In this document: positions 33,346 to 43,079 of the stretch, in pieces
Layout of the letters: each line of letters starts with the position of its first letter
Numbering within the stretch: the stretch's first letter is position 1
NCBI GenBank assembly: GCA_019155205.2
Contig: JAHNZQ020000049.1
Span: 1,179,448-1,243,447 of the forward strand
Direction: 5' to 3'
From: Gracilaria vermiculophylla
Lineage: Eukaryota; Rhodophyta; Florideophyceae; Gracilariales; Gracilariaceae
DNA length: 64,000 bases
Notes under the pieces: model-generated
What the model was told of the DNA's origin: nothing
The model's input: only the letters and a program-made list of their open reading frames with translations
Databases searched by the model: none
Position numbers and translations under genes: made by a program

Positions 33346-34559
33346 ATGTCCTTCTTCCACTGCGTGTAGCGCATGGCGCTGACGGCGTCCAGATAGTCGC
33401 GGCGCCAATATGACGCGGTCTTCGGGCGCGCTGACAGCCAGCGCAGCAGGCGCACCAAGTTGGTGTCAAAATGGCGCTCGCTCTTGAACTCGGCGATGAG
33501 CTGTTGCGTGAGCAGGCGCGTCTCCTGCGCGCTGAAGGTGGCGCTGATGAGCGCGGCCGAAGCCGCCTCCAGGCGCGCGCAGTAGTCCAGCAGCAGCGCG
33601 GCGTACGGCGTGAGGAGTTGCAGCAGCTTGCGCGGCGCGGCGCGCGGTGCGGCGCGCAGCAACGATTTGCGGTGCGACAGCAGCTTGGTCAGCGTGCGCT
33701 GCAGGCGCGCGGCGGCGTCGCTGAAAAAGTGCAGCGGCGCGTGCGGCGGCAGCGCGGCGCAGTTGTGCAGGCGCGGCAGCCAGGCGCGCTGTAGTAGCGC
33801 GACGACGGCATGCACGAAGCGGGCGTACGGCTCGAGCCAGATGAGGAGCGACTGCAGGTCGCCGGGCTGCAGGGCGGTGGCGCGCTCGTGCAGGCAGTGA
33901 AGCAGGAAGAAGAGGGTACGCGTCTCGGCGCGCACGGCGTTGGTGTAGAGGGTAATACTGTCGCACGGGCCGTTGCGGCCGTACGGCGTGAGACGAAAGG
34001 CGGGGGCAGAGAAGGCGTGTTCGTCGGCGCGGCGCTCGACAGTGCGCAGGCACGGCAGACGGATAAGATGATGCCACTCGCGTAGGGCGGCTTCGGCGGA
34101 CCCAGTGCGGCGCGGGTACGGGGCGGCGGGGAGTCCAAGGCGCGCCCACGCCGAGGAGCGCGTTTGCAGGGTGGAGGGCGACTTCTTGAGGGCATCTCCT
34201 GCATCGCGCGCGTAGCGCGCAGGCGGCGAGACGACGGCGCGCAACGGGGTGGGGTCGGCGGGCGGCGGCGCGGGGCGACGGGCAAACAGCAGTGAGGCGC
34301 GTGACAAGAGTCCATCGGCCGGTGCGGTCGGCGACGTCGAGCGGCGAGCAAAAAGTTGCGAGGCGCGGGACAGGAGGCTGTCGGCGGGGGCGGCTGGCGA
34401 TTCAGCGGATAGCGGAGACGCGGGCGTGAACGCGCGCAGGGACGCAAAGAGTGATGCGCGGCGCGCGGGTGATGGCGGCGGCGGCGACGAAGGCGGCGGC
34501 TGCAGCTGCAGCTGCGCAGCCCCCGTCGCGCTCGACGTGCAGCGCGACGCGCTCTCCAT
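33252..34559 (-). CDS. Unknown protein with helical C-terminal domain
   Basis: GC-rich single-exon frame. From the ATG at 34559 it encodes 435 residues. The frame stays open upstream to 35189, but that part looks like composition only (Arg/Ala-rich). Residues to about 165 are low-complexity Ser/Ala/Pro with a repeated module (DSLLSRASQLFARR, then DGLLSRASLLFARR). The rest looks globular and helical: EWHHLIRLPCLRTVERR, LFFLLHCLHERATALQPGDL, LLIWLEPYARFVHAVVALLQ, LLRWLSARPKTASYWRRDYLD, and the end DRYYDDPALPFF. I do not recognise the family. Its 3' end is the source of the neighbouring 351-bp array. Confidence 0.65.
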   Translation of the reverse strand: MESASRCTSSATGAAQLQLQPPPSSPPPPSPARRASLFASLRAFTPASPLSAESPAAPADSLLSRASQLFARRSTSPTAPADGLLSRASLLFARRPAPPPADPTPLRAVVSPPARYARDAGDALKKSPSTLQTRSSAWARLGLPAAPYPRRTGSAEAALREWHHLIRLPCLRTVERRADEHAFSAPAFRLTPYGRNGPCDSITLYTNAVRAETRTLFFLLHCLHERATALQPGDLQSLLIWLEPYARFVHAVVALLQRAWLPRLHNCAALPPHAPLHFFSDAAARLQRTLTKLLSHRKSLLRAAPRAAPRKLLQLLTPYAALLLDYCARLEAASAALISATFSAQETRLLTQQLIAEFKSERHFDTNLVRLLRWLSARPKTASYWRRDYLDAVSAMRYTQWKKDIKQQEVLAYFAHKAHAHPRDRYYDDPALPFF

Positions 34560-35262
34560 TGCGCGTGGCCGCGCCAACGCGCGCAGCTGCGCCGCACACC
34601 CATCGCTTTTTGCCGACAGCTCTTCAACACGTGTACCGGCTGGACACGTCGCAATGCTTGAGCACTTGCGAACGGCGTGTGCGCGCTGTACACGCTGTGC
34701 AACACGACGCAGCAGCAGCGTGCTGTAAGACACGGCGCAGCAGAGGGGCGTGGGCGCTGTACGCGCTGTAAGACACGACGCGCTGACTGCGAGCGCGCTG
34801 TACACGCTGGATGACAGGGCGCGACAGCGGCGCGAGCGCGCGCACGCGCACGCGTGCGGCGCGCGGCGCGTTGCGCGCCGGCGCGGCGCGAATTCGTGCG
34901 GCTTTCGGTCGGACGGCGCGCGGGGGCCGCGCGCGCACGCGGTGCGACTCGAGGGCCGTTCTGCGCGGCGGCGCTCGCCGTTTGTGGCTGCGCACCGTTG
35001 GCGTGCAGTGAGTCGCGCATGCGCGCGCTGATTCGGCGCGCCGCGTGCGCGACGCCGATACTTTGGCCGCCGCCGCTGTTGGCGCCGCGCCATCCGCCGC
35101 CGCCGCCGTGTCGCCTTAAGCGCGCCGCCGCCACGGGGGGAGCCGCCTGCTCGCACCGTGTCGCGCCGCGGGCTTGCTCCTCTGCGCACCCCCGCTCACG
35201 CTCCCCTGCTCCCCCGCACCGCGCTGCCCTTCGTTGCGCCCACTTGATCGCTGCCGAGCACC
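34560..35262. other. GC-rich intergenic region
   Basis: Contains short imperfect repeats of gcgctgtacacgctg and gctgtaagacac between about 34670 and 34815. Open frames on both strands are Arg/Ala-rich and look compositional. Presumably a divergent promoter. Confidence 0.4.
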
Positions 35263-35607
35263 ATGTGCATCGCCGGGTCGCCCGCAACATTCGTACCGCC
35301 CGCGCCGGGCGCGCGCGCGCACGCCGACTGCTGCGCGTCGCGCGCAGCGGCGTGCAAGTCCGGCAGGCGGCGGAAACAGCGCGCGGCGTGCGGCTGCAAG
35401 GCGGCGCCGCAGCAGGCCACGCTGATCCGCGCGTCGGACGCCGTCGGCTTCGGCGCGTCCGAAGAGCTGGAGCTGTTCCTGCACAGCGGGCGCTGCGGCA
35501 ACCGGTCGGCGTCCGGGCGGCGCAGCACCAAGGCGCCGCACCCGTCGCGCGCCGAGTGCTACGTCATGCCGGACGCGCCGCTCGTCGTGATGCACCCGGG
35601 CGCCTAA
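35263..35607 (+). CDS. Small Cys-containing hypothetical protein
   Basis: 114-codon frame with a fair start context (gagcaccATGtgc). It contains spaced Cys residues (MCIAG, DCCAS, ACKSG, ACGCKA, GRCGN, ECYVMP) and a plausible non-repetitive C-terminus (VGFGASEELELFLHSG, then PDAPLVVMHPGA). No signal peptide or known domain. The surrounding DNA is so GC-rich that open frames arise easily, so this may not be a gene. Confidence 0.35.
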   Translation: MCIAGSPATFVPPAPGARAHADCCASRAAACKSGRRRKQRAACGCKAAPQQATLIRASDAVGFGASEELELFLHSGRCGNRSASGRRSTKAPHPSRAECYVMPDAPLVVMHPGA

Positions 35608-36435
35608 AGCGTCGCCGCGCCAACCCTCCCTCAAGCCCAACGCACCCGCCGTTTGTTGTACATGTAAAGTATAGCTAAGAAATTATCGATGAGACGCGCA
35701 CAGTTGCGTGCCAAACCGCCTCCATTGCGCCAGCAAATGCGCCCGCTAGGGTTCGCCTGCCGCGCTTGTGCTCCCCCATTTCACCACTACACGCCGCGCA
35801 GCGCCGACAGACAGCGCCGTCGCGCGCCCCGTGTCGCCCACGTGTCACTGCTGCACACGTGATCGAGCACGCCTGTCTCTTGCGTTGCTCACCTCGAGCA
35901 CGTCGCGCCGTACGCGCAAGTCGATTGTACACGTCACCCGCGCACGACGCGTGGCGCGTTGTGTACGTGCGCGAGCATCACACGCGTACACGCGTCAGGA
36001 TGGAGGCGGCGGCGCGCAGAGCAGCACCGAGCGCGAGCGGTGCAGCGGCCAAGTGGCGCACCGTTTCGCATTTGGAACGGTGGCGCGCAAAATATCGGCC
36101 ACACGCGTGGGGATGCGCGGCCGCGCAGCCGCTGATTGTGCCGCAGCGCCGTCGCCCTTGGGCCGCGCACGCCAATCAGCGAGGCGGCGACCGCCACTGC
36201 CTCTGTGAACCGTCGGTTGGTGCGAGCCCTTCGCGATTTTCCGCTCGGGTATTTGTACCACTTTCGCGCCTTCGAATGCCCTTCATGGTGTGAGCACCAC
36301 CGCCACCTTCAATCCGCCGCCGTCCGTCCCCATCGTTCCATCTCGCACATCCCCCCCCATCCCCCCCTGTTCCCCCGTTCCCCCATTCCCCTGTTCCCCC
36401 ATCCTTCACCATCCCCCCCCTCACGTTACGCCACC
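35608..36435. other. Upstream region of the RING gene with a C-tract cluster
   Basis: Mostly GC-rich without a supported gene. 36351-36421 consists of runs of 4-8 C separated by at, tgt or gtt, ending 15 bp before the start codon. It could form a G-quadruplex on the minus strand or an i-motif on the plus strand, and probably lies in the 5' untranslated region. Confidence 0.5.
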
Positions 36436-37071
36436 ATGAATCACAAGTCGACTTCTTCGTCGTCGCATACGTCGTCGCCCGTACTCGCCGAGAGCTCCGC
36501 ATGGAAGGAACCGCTGCTGGCTTCGGCCGCCGTATCGCTGCTTGCGCTGCTGGCCTACTTGCTGGTCGACGTCGCCATGAGGCACGGCTGTCTGGCGCCG
36601 CCGCCGCCGTCGCCGCCTACCGCGATGCCGCGCCCGGAGGAGCCCGTGCTGGGCTACGTGCTCATCATCGCCGGCTACCTGTTGCTGCCGGGCGTGGGCG
36701 CGCTGTTGGTGCGCCGCCAGCGCTGCCTGGCGCGCAACCGCGCCCTGCTGCAGATGCCGTCCGACGCCGCGGACGCCTCCTTCTCCAGCCTGTGCGCCGA
36801 CGCGCTGCAACACGGTACGCGCGGCGCGCGCGCCGCCTCGCGCGCGCTGCAGGCCGACGTGGATCGCTGCTCGCGCGTCGAGCAATGGCCCGCGCACCGC
36901 GACGCGCAGTGCGCCGTGTGCCTCTTGCAGCTGCAGCCGCGCTGCGTCGCGCGCGTGCTGCCGTGCGAGCACGCCTTCCACCGCGACTGCGCCGACCTGT
37001 GGCTCGTGCGCGCCGCCAACAGCTCTTGCCCGCTGTGCTGGCGCCCGGTGTGCGAGCCGCGCCGCACATGA
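36436..37071 (+). CDS. Membrane-anchored RING-H2 E3 ubiquitin ligase
   Basis: 211 residues, single exon. The start at 36436 is in an excellent context (cgccaccATGa); the frame is open further upstream but only through the C-tract leader. Two hydrophobic segments (about residues 24-47, LLASAAVSLLALLAYLLVDV, and 72-93, VLGYVLIIAGYLLLPGVGAL) flank a short Pro-rich loop. The C-terminus (about 158-205) is a RING-H2 finger: CAVC, then CEHAFHRDC, then CPLC. That pattern of ligands defines RING-H2 E3 ligases, which recruit an E2 enzyme to ubiquitylate substrates, here probably at an endomembrane. Substrate unknown. Confidence 0.88.
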   Translation: MNHKSTSSSSHTSSPVLAESSAWKEPLLASAAVSLLALLAYLLVDVAMRHGCLAPPPPSPPTAMPRPEEPVLGYVLIIAGYLLLPGVGALLVRRQRCLARNRALLQMPSDAADASFSSLCADALQHGTRGARAASRALQADVDRCSRVEQWPAHRDAQCAVCLLQLQPRCVARVLPCEHAFHRDCADLWLVRAANSSCPLCWRPVCEPRRT

Positions 37072-37636
37072 GCCATGCGCCTTGCGCTTTACTCACTCCT
37101 AACTATAAATCAATTCCACCCGCTGCCGCTGTTCGCCTCTGCGCACCGCTCGCCTCTGTGCACCGCTCGCCTCTGCGCGCCGCCCGGCGCGGCCAGTGTC
37201 CAACGCTCGAGCTCTCCCGCGGAGCCTCGACGGGTACACGCGCGAGCGCAGCGGCCGCGCATCCTCCGAGCCAGCCGCACGCGCGCTGCCGCCGCGAAAC
37301 GGCGCGCCCAATCACAGCGCGCCGCGCCAGCGGCCCACGCAGTGTAAGGCACGCGCTGAGAGCGCCCAGTTGCGCTGTCGCCTCGGCACTGCCGCGCGGC
37401 GCCCTTCACTGTCAGAGCGCGCGCATTACGCCGCCTCCAAGCCGCGTCAAATACCGCCCTACGCAGCCACCGCGCGCCTCCCGCACCGCCTCTCCCCGCT
37501 CCCGCCCACACGTTAGCCGCCGTGCGCGCTCCCACGCTTCCCCGCCCACGTCCGCGTTCCGCTTTTTGAGCCCGCGTGCTCTCGCCCCCTCTCGCCGCCT
37601 CGCGTCTCAAACCTCGCCCCCCCATCCCCCGGAATA
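37072..37636. other. Intergenic region upstream of the PAPS transporter gene
   Basis: Includes a 17-bp unit repeated (gcgcaccgctcgcctct, about 37140-37175). Open frames on both strands are Arg/Ala/Ser-rich and compositional. Likely promoter and leader. Confidence 0.4.
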
Positions 37637-38734
37637 ATGGCCGACAAAGCAGTGCCCATGGAGGAACCGGAGCCCACGCCGGCGCCGCAGCCGGTCGGCA
37701 TCTGGAAGTACCTCCCGTCCCCGCGCGTCATGATGTGCGTCGTCGGCATCATCGGTTCGCTCATGCTGTACGCCTTGTTGCAGGAACGAATCATGACCAA
37801 GCCCTACACCAATGGATCCGAGCAAGACGGCGAAGAGGGCGAGTACTTCAAGAACTCGCTCGTGCTCGTCTTTGCCAATCGCTTTTCCGCCGCGATTGTC
37901 GCCGCTTGCATTTTGCTCGCAAAGGGCGACTTCTCCGAGCTGCGAAACAAGGCCCCGCTCTACAAGTACTTCATGATCAGCGTCAGCAACGTCATTGCCA
38001 CCAGCTGCCAGTACGAGGCGCTCAAGTGGGTCACGTTGCCCACGCAGACCCTGGCCAAGTGCGCCAAGATGATTCCCGTCATGATCTGGGGCACGTTCAT
38101 GTCCGGCAAGCGCTACGGCCCCGTCGAGTACGGTGTGGCCGTCTTCGTCGCCCTGGGGTGCACCGTCTTCCTCTTGTCTGGAAACATCAAGGCCAAGAAG
38201 GCCTCCGATGAGGATTCCTACTACGGCCTTTTGCTCATGCTTGGCTACCTTGCCTTCGACGGCTTTACCTCCACCTTTCAGGAGAAACTCTTTGCCGGCT
38301 ACCAGATGACCATCTACAACCAGATGCTTTACGTCAACATGTGTTCGGGGCTCATGAGCATCTGCTTCTTGGTCGGATCGGGCAAGCTCTTTGAGTCCCT
38401 CGCTTTCCTCCTCAAGTATCCCACCGTCGTTGGAGACATGGCTGTGCTGTCTTTCTCGGCCGTGTCGGGCCAGTTTGCCATTACCTACACCATCAAGGAG
38501 TTCGGCGCGCTGCTGTACGCCACCATCATGACCATTCGCCAATTCTTGTCTGTGTTCGTGTCCAACCTTCTCTTCCGCCACGGAATGACCGGAATGCAGT
38601 GGCTTGGCGCCGCCACAGTCTTCGGCGCCCTCTTCTACAAGACCTACGCAAAGGCCAACAAGCCAAAGACAGGGCCCAAGACCGACGCTCCGCTCGAGGA
38701 GAAGGCTACTATTGTACAGACTCCAGCAAAGTAA
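37637..38734 (+). CDS. Golgi PAPS transporter, SLC35B2-like
   Basis: 365 residues, single exon, start context ggaataATGgcc. A nucleotide-sugar-transporter-fold protein with about ten hydrophobic segments between residues 30 and 340. It carries hallmarks of the SLC35B2/B3 branch: CQYEALKWVTLPTQTLAKCAKMIPVM, GYLAFDGFTSTFQEKLF, YNQMLYVN and ATIMTIRQFLSVFVSNLLF. The family exchanges cytosolic 3'-phosphoadenosine-5'-phosphosulfate into the Golgi for sulfotransferases. In a red alga the main sink would be sulfated galactans such as carrageenan; that link is inference. The Lys-rich cytosolic C-terminus (about 340 on) lacks a clear retrieval signal. Confidence 0.93.
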   Translation: MADKAVPMEEPEPTPAPQPVGIWKYLPSPRVMMCVVGIIGSLMLYALLQERIMTKPYTNGSEQDGEEGEYFKNSLVLVFANRFSAAIVAACILLAKGDFSELRNKAPLYKYFMISVSNVIATSCQYEALKWVTLPTQTLAKCAKMIPVMIWGTFMSGKRYGPVEYGVAVFVALGCTVFLLSGNIKAKKASDEDSYYGLLLMLGYLAFDGFTSTFQEKLFAGYQMTIYNQMLYVNMCSGLMSICFLVGSGKLFESLAFLLKYPTVVGDMAVLSFSAVSGQFAITYTIKEFGALLYATIMTIRQFLSVFVSNLLFRHGMTGMQWLGAATVFGALFYKTYAKANKPKTGPKTDAPLEEKATIVQTPAK

Positions 38735-39156
38735 ATAGTCCACATAACTCCGTGTTCACCATTCTCGTCATTCATGTCAACCGAACGATCATTCCCGTGG
38801 ACCCCTCACCTATTTTTTTTCTTCTCATGTCGTCTTCTGGCGACCGCCGCTCTTGTTTGGGTGCTGGGGCAAACGCCTGGCTGTGGCGATGGTGTTGCCG
38901 TTTAGCACCCATGTTGGCTTTTGTGACAGACTTTTGACGTGTGAAGCCGTTTGCGATGCGACTAGCATTTATTGCTCAAGTGATGCATTTGCAATGGTTG
39001 TAGCGTACTGTATCTACCCAGTTCTTTCAAAACCTCACCAAGGCATGACGACATGCACACCCCTCACAGTAAACTGTTCACAGATCCCCCCGTCGTAATT
39101 CCAAAGTAAAGTGCTCAAGTAAAGCTCCTCTATGTACGAAAACTGATCCAGTCCTA

Positions 39157-39390
39157 ATGGGACTCGCCTATTCGTGCTTGAAGATTCATGACGCGGTGGT
39201 CAGAGCCCTCGGCTCATATCTACAACACACGCCAGCTGCAGTGCGCCGTGCTTCTCTAATCCTGTCTCGTGGTCCTCTTAAGGAGCACCGCTGCGAAAAC
39301 TGCCACAGAATGTTCATCGTCCCCAGGCGCGGGAATGTGCTTCTGAGGATGAATAAGTGGGAGTTCACGTCTGAAGCGCTCTACTGCTAG
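39157..39390 (+). CDS. Doubtful small hypothetical protein
   Basis: 77-codon frame starting MGLAYSCLKIHDAV, with one CxxC pair (CENCHRMF) and a final Cys. No signal peptide or membrane segment, no recognisable family, and ordinary start context. Kept only because the frame is non-repetitive and stands alone. Confidence 0.2.
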   Translation: MGLAYSCLKIHDAVVRALGSYLQHTPAAVRRASLILSRGPLKEHRCENCHRMFIVPRRGNVLLRMNKWEFTSEALYC

Positions 39391-40444
39391 TCTTCTGCGG
39401 CGGCTGGACGTCCGCGGCAGCTGTACGTCCACCTTGTTCAGCTGTTTTGACTATACTTCATGTTCTTCGCTACCGTTTGCAATTTTCCCGCGCAGCTGGT
39501 GCTTTGTGACCCTCCCACATTCCGCTGACTCTCATTGTTGTACGGCCCAAAGTCGCAGGGTTCTCCGACTAAACAAAAATCTTCGGCACATGTAAAACGT
39601 CTCCTGAATAAACCGTCATAAAGGTTAGCCACTCAATCGCCGTGGTGGAATGGTCTGTAATTTAACCGATAACCATCGACATCAAAAGCGACGTTCAGGT
39701 AAAATATCTCGCAAATGAAACGTTAGTGTTGCTTCCAACCTGCATCATGACGTTGCCCCATAGATTGCACAACGCTAATGGCTCTGGGGGAATCTTGGCT
39801 TGAATGCGTGCATCCCCTCATCTGCTCAAATCGTCGGGGCTGGCCTAACAGAAACGTGAGGTATTTCGATGGCCATCGGTGTGATTATCAGCAGGCCTTC
39901 TGTCAGCTCTACAGAATAAATCTTCCACGATCCCGTTCGGAATCCTGGCCATTTCTATTTGGGCTGCGACAAGCCATATCGATATCGAATTCTAAAGTAG
40001 CAGCCATTGGTAACTGGTGCTCTTAGGCTTGCCTGAGAGGCTTGGTTTCATGTCCGCTTTGCTTCAGTCGAGATTATGATCGGGGACGGGCGAGTCACGA
40101 GAAAGGTAGATGCGCGGTACCACTGTTCTTTCCGAATAGACAGGGAGATGCGACGGTACCAAGGGTATAGGGATAATACCTTGCTTTTTTGTCATTTTAA
40201 GCTATGTGAAGTCTTCGAGGGCATCATCTAAAACGACCAATCGCAAGCGGCTGCACTTAAGCTACGCTGTCTCTAAAAAAGGCGATGCATTAAACTCCCA
40301 GTCAAAATGGGATCCATTGGTTTCTTCGTCAAGGGATGATCTCTGAAGACGTATTGCAGAATTGCATTCAAGCTTTCAAGATACCGGAAAGAGGATTCCT
40401 CTGGACCGAAAACCATCCTTCCCATCTCACTAAAAGAGATGTAC

Positions 40445-40493
40445 TGAATGATCTGAGTGCATGACATATTTTGTCATGCACTCAGATCATTCA
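40445..40493. repeat. Perfect 22-bp inverted repeat with 5-nt loop
   Basis: Left arm 40445-40466 (tgaatgatctgagtgcatga then ca) and right arm 40472-40493 are exact reverse complements, separated by tattt. A transcript would fold into a fully paired 22-bp hairpin. No T or A run follows that would suggest a terminator, and no flanking duplication suggests a transposon. Confidence 0.95.
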
Positions 40494-41122
40494 TTGCACA
40501 GGCCTTTGCATTACATTCTTCGCGGAAGCAAAACCTACTCGGTCATGTCTCAGATGTCCTCGTCTCTGTAGATAAATCGACCACATGAGACCCTGAAGGT
40601 TCCAGTGTTCGAATAATCTAGGGAAACGTAGTTGATACTTGTAATGAAAGTGCCGATCGACGACAGGTGGCGGACATCAAATGCACACATGACAACTAGC
40701 CGGAAGCACGGTTGGCGAATGCTGATCGGCGCAATGATGTGACGAGCTTCTCTGACAAAAATGGTCTTCACCAAGCAAATGTGCGGTCGCGGTTCAAAGG
40801 ACAAGGGATGTATACTGCAAAGTCTGTTTCCCGCTGTCACACGAAGCGTGTAGCCAGTTTCGAAGCAGGCCCGAGATAACATCCACGTTGATATATAGAT
40901 TGCCCCTACCTGAAAAGATGAAGCGAGCACTCACACTGAAGCTATCGTAGCCCCATTCGTTTCATTCCTCGCCATGGGAGGCGTTTGTCCCCACAAGAAA
41001 GCGCCACTGCTTAGTTATAAAAAAATTCTTCACAGTGAGCAAGTTGCCAGTCTTGCGAAAGCTTGAATGTGGATTCCGCTTGAGCTCCAAATGAATACCG
41101 TGCTCAACGCTCGATAGATCAT

Positions 41123-41202
41123 CGATTTCTGTGCTTTTTGCGCTTTTCCTGTTTCCAGGATGTAAAGCGCCAGAATGTAAAGCGCAAAAAGCGCGGAAAT
41201 CG
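41123..41202. repeat. Imperfect 26-bp inverted repeat with 28-nt loop
   Basis: Arms 41123-41148 (cgatttctgtgctttttgcg...) and 41177-41202 match at 23 of 26 positions. Two of the three mismatches would be G-U pairs if the plus strand is transcribed, so the RNA hairpin is nearly continuous. The loop includes a tgtaaagcgc copy, which is repeated in the right arm. Confidence 0.85.
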
Positions 41203-41995
41203 AGAACCAAGAACGGTTTCCAGCTCGAAAAGGACTCACGTATGAACGAAAAGGGCCTCCGAAAAGCACAGACTATGTCCGCATACTCTGCCACAGGTCA
41301 TGTACTTTGACTGCTTCTAGATGAATCGATTGCGGACAGGAAAGAAACGCGTTGTGTGTGTGATAATGCAGCGGGAAAAGACACTGAACATATAGAGTTT
41401 CGTTGTCCGTTGTCGAACACCGCACATCGTGATGAGCTATCCACCAGTACAGAGCGAGGGAACGTTGTTGAGAGATAAGGTTGAGATACGGCAGTGACAT
41501 TTTTCGGCATTTTCGAAGAGAGAGAACCACCTGTAGAGGTATAACGTGGAACGTCTTCTGCCATCTCGGAATCATGGCTGGTAGACGAGAAACAATATGC
41601 AGAAGAAGAAGAAGCTTTACGACAAATACTAAACGGCAGATTACGTTTAACCAAGCATCCCAAAGATCCAGCGATTGCAAGTGTTCAAAATTTTGACATC
41701 TTCCACTGGTGCTGCGCAGATTTCCTATGCAACTTCAGCAGGCTATGTATGTGGACAGTTGCCCCTAATCCGCCAATGCCTTTCAAGTTTTGACTCGCAT
41801 GGCCACCGTTCTTGTCTTCAAGCTTAAGTGTGATATCTACGGAGAAAAGGAACGAACGAGACATTCGAAATCTCTGTGTTCCCAGTCTCTCGCCGGACTT
41901 GCAACACATGCAGTGCAGCGGGAAAACCGTCATCTAAGACCTTAACTACTTGGTTTCTGTCATTCTTAGCGTCGTAATTAAGCGAGGGAAACAAC

Positions 41996-42892
41996 ATGCC
42001 ATCATCGACTCCTTTGAAACAATTTCAAGGACGGGTCGCCGTAATTACGGGCGCAAGCAGAGGAATCGGGCGTGAGATTGCCTTGGCATTTGCCAGAGCC
42101 GGCTGTAGTGTCGTTATAGCCGCGAAAAGCGTCAAAGAATCACCAACTCTTCCAGGGACAATATACACAGTGGCTGAAGAAGTTCGTCAATGTGGAGTTG
42201 ATGCCCTTCCTGTACAATGCGATGTTCGCAATCCCGAAAACATTCATAACTTGATGAAGAAGGCCTGCAGCACGTTTGGTAGAATTGATTACCTTGTCTG
42301 CAACAGCGGTGCTCTATGGTGGAAGAACGTAGAATCTACTCCAATGTCTCGATACGATCTGGTACATCAAGTAAATGTACGTGCTACCTTTTGCTGCGTT
42401 CACGAAGTTCTGCCCATCATGAAAAGTCAAGGATTCGGTCGAATAATTGTCATGAGTCCTCCTGTTGATTTGGGATGGCTTCGCGGTAAGGTTGCGTACG
42501 GCATCTCTAAGTATGGTATGACAATGATCGCTATGGGTGTGGCTAAAGAGGTAGACGGGACTGGCATCAGTATAAACGCCTTGTGGCCCGCAACCATGAT
42601 AGAGAGTTACGCGACAAAGAACTTCAAAATGTCCGCGCGCAGTCAATGGAGAAAGGCTACTATTCTATCAGACTGTGTGATGAAGATGGTACAAGAGCCA
42701 CCAGAAGTGTTGAATGGCGAGGCAATTATTGACGAGGAATATCTGCGCAGCAGAGGCGTCACTGATTTCAAAAAGTATCGTTGCGTTGCAGAAGTCGAAC
42801 CGACTAAAGTTTGGCCCCCCACGGATGAAGCGATAATGTTGGGAGCTACTAAAGCCAAGAACGTTCCTCCAGGAATAAGTGCTCGTCTCTAG
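41996..42892 (+). CDS. HSDL2-like short-chain dehydrogenase/reductase, probably peroxisomal
   Basis: 298 residues. Rossmann-fold NAD(P)-binding motif TGASRGIG (about 19-26), the CNSGA segment corresponding to NAG, and the YGISK active-site Tyr/Lys pair (about 172-176). Residues and order match the N-terminal dehydrogenase domain of hydroxysteroid dehydrogenase-like protein 2, including the INALWPATMI and EAIIDEEYLRSRGVTDFKKY segments. The SCP2 lipid-binding domain found at the C-terminus of animal HSDL2 is absent. The last residues ARL fit a type 1 peroxisomal targeting signal. Likely acts on a fatty acyl or related lipid carbonyl; substrate unknown. It ends 187 bp from the convergent checkpoint gene. 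Confidence 0.9.
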   Translation: MPSSTPLKQFQGRVAVITGASRGIGREIALAFARAGCSVVIAAKSVKESPTLPGTIYTVAEEVRQCGVDALPVQCDVRNPENIHNLMKKACSTFGRIDYLVCNSGALWWKNVESTPMSRYDLVHQVNVRATFCCVHEVLPIMKSQGFGRIIVMSPPVDLGWLRGKVAYGISKYGMTMIAMGVAKEVDGTGISINALWPATMIESYATKNFKMSARSQWRKATILSDCVMKMVQEPPEVLNGEAIIDEEYLRSRGVTDFKKYRCVAEVEPTKVWPPTDEAIMLGATKAKNVPPGISARL

Positions 42893-43079
42893 TTTAATAT
42901 AAACGGTTATTACAAGCGTATCTCTTGTACGGTCTTGGAATCGAGTTTCAATCGTGTACGTAAGCATACTTCGATCACCGAGCACATGACCTCCATTATC
43001 GTCATGGTTGATCTGCGAATAGGTTCTGCAATTAAGAAAAGACATCTGTCTACAATTATAAACATTTCGCGGAAAGTCA

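Larger units (their letters stand above)
38735..41995. other. Gene-poor stretch with two foldbacks
   Basis: No gene I can support. Small frames that could be coding: plus 39157-39390 (77 codons, HRCENCHRMF) and minus 40550-40930 (126 codons, non-repetitive, no motif). Two hairpin-forming sequences lie at 40445-40493 and 41123-41202. Confidence 0.45.

Noticed and set aside
34560..35189. N-terminal extension of the minus-strand unknown protein
   Set aside because: Arg/Ala/Pro-rich translation in extremely GC-rich DNA and open in other frames too; looks like composition rather than coding.
35854..37637. Very long overlapping frames (up to 378 codons) around the RING gene
   Set aside because: Arg/Ala-rich shadows caused by high GC. 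Only the RING-H2 frame shows a domain and membrane segments.
37607..38743. 378-codon minus-strand frame opposite the PAPS transporter
   Set aside because: Exact antisense of a well-supported transporter, Gly/His/Glu-rich, no motif.
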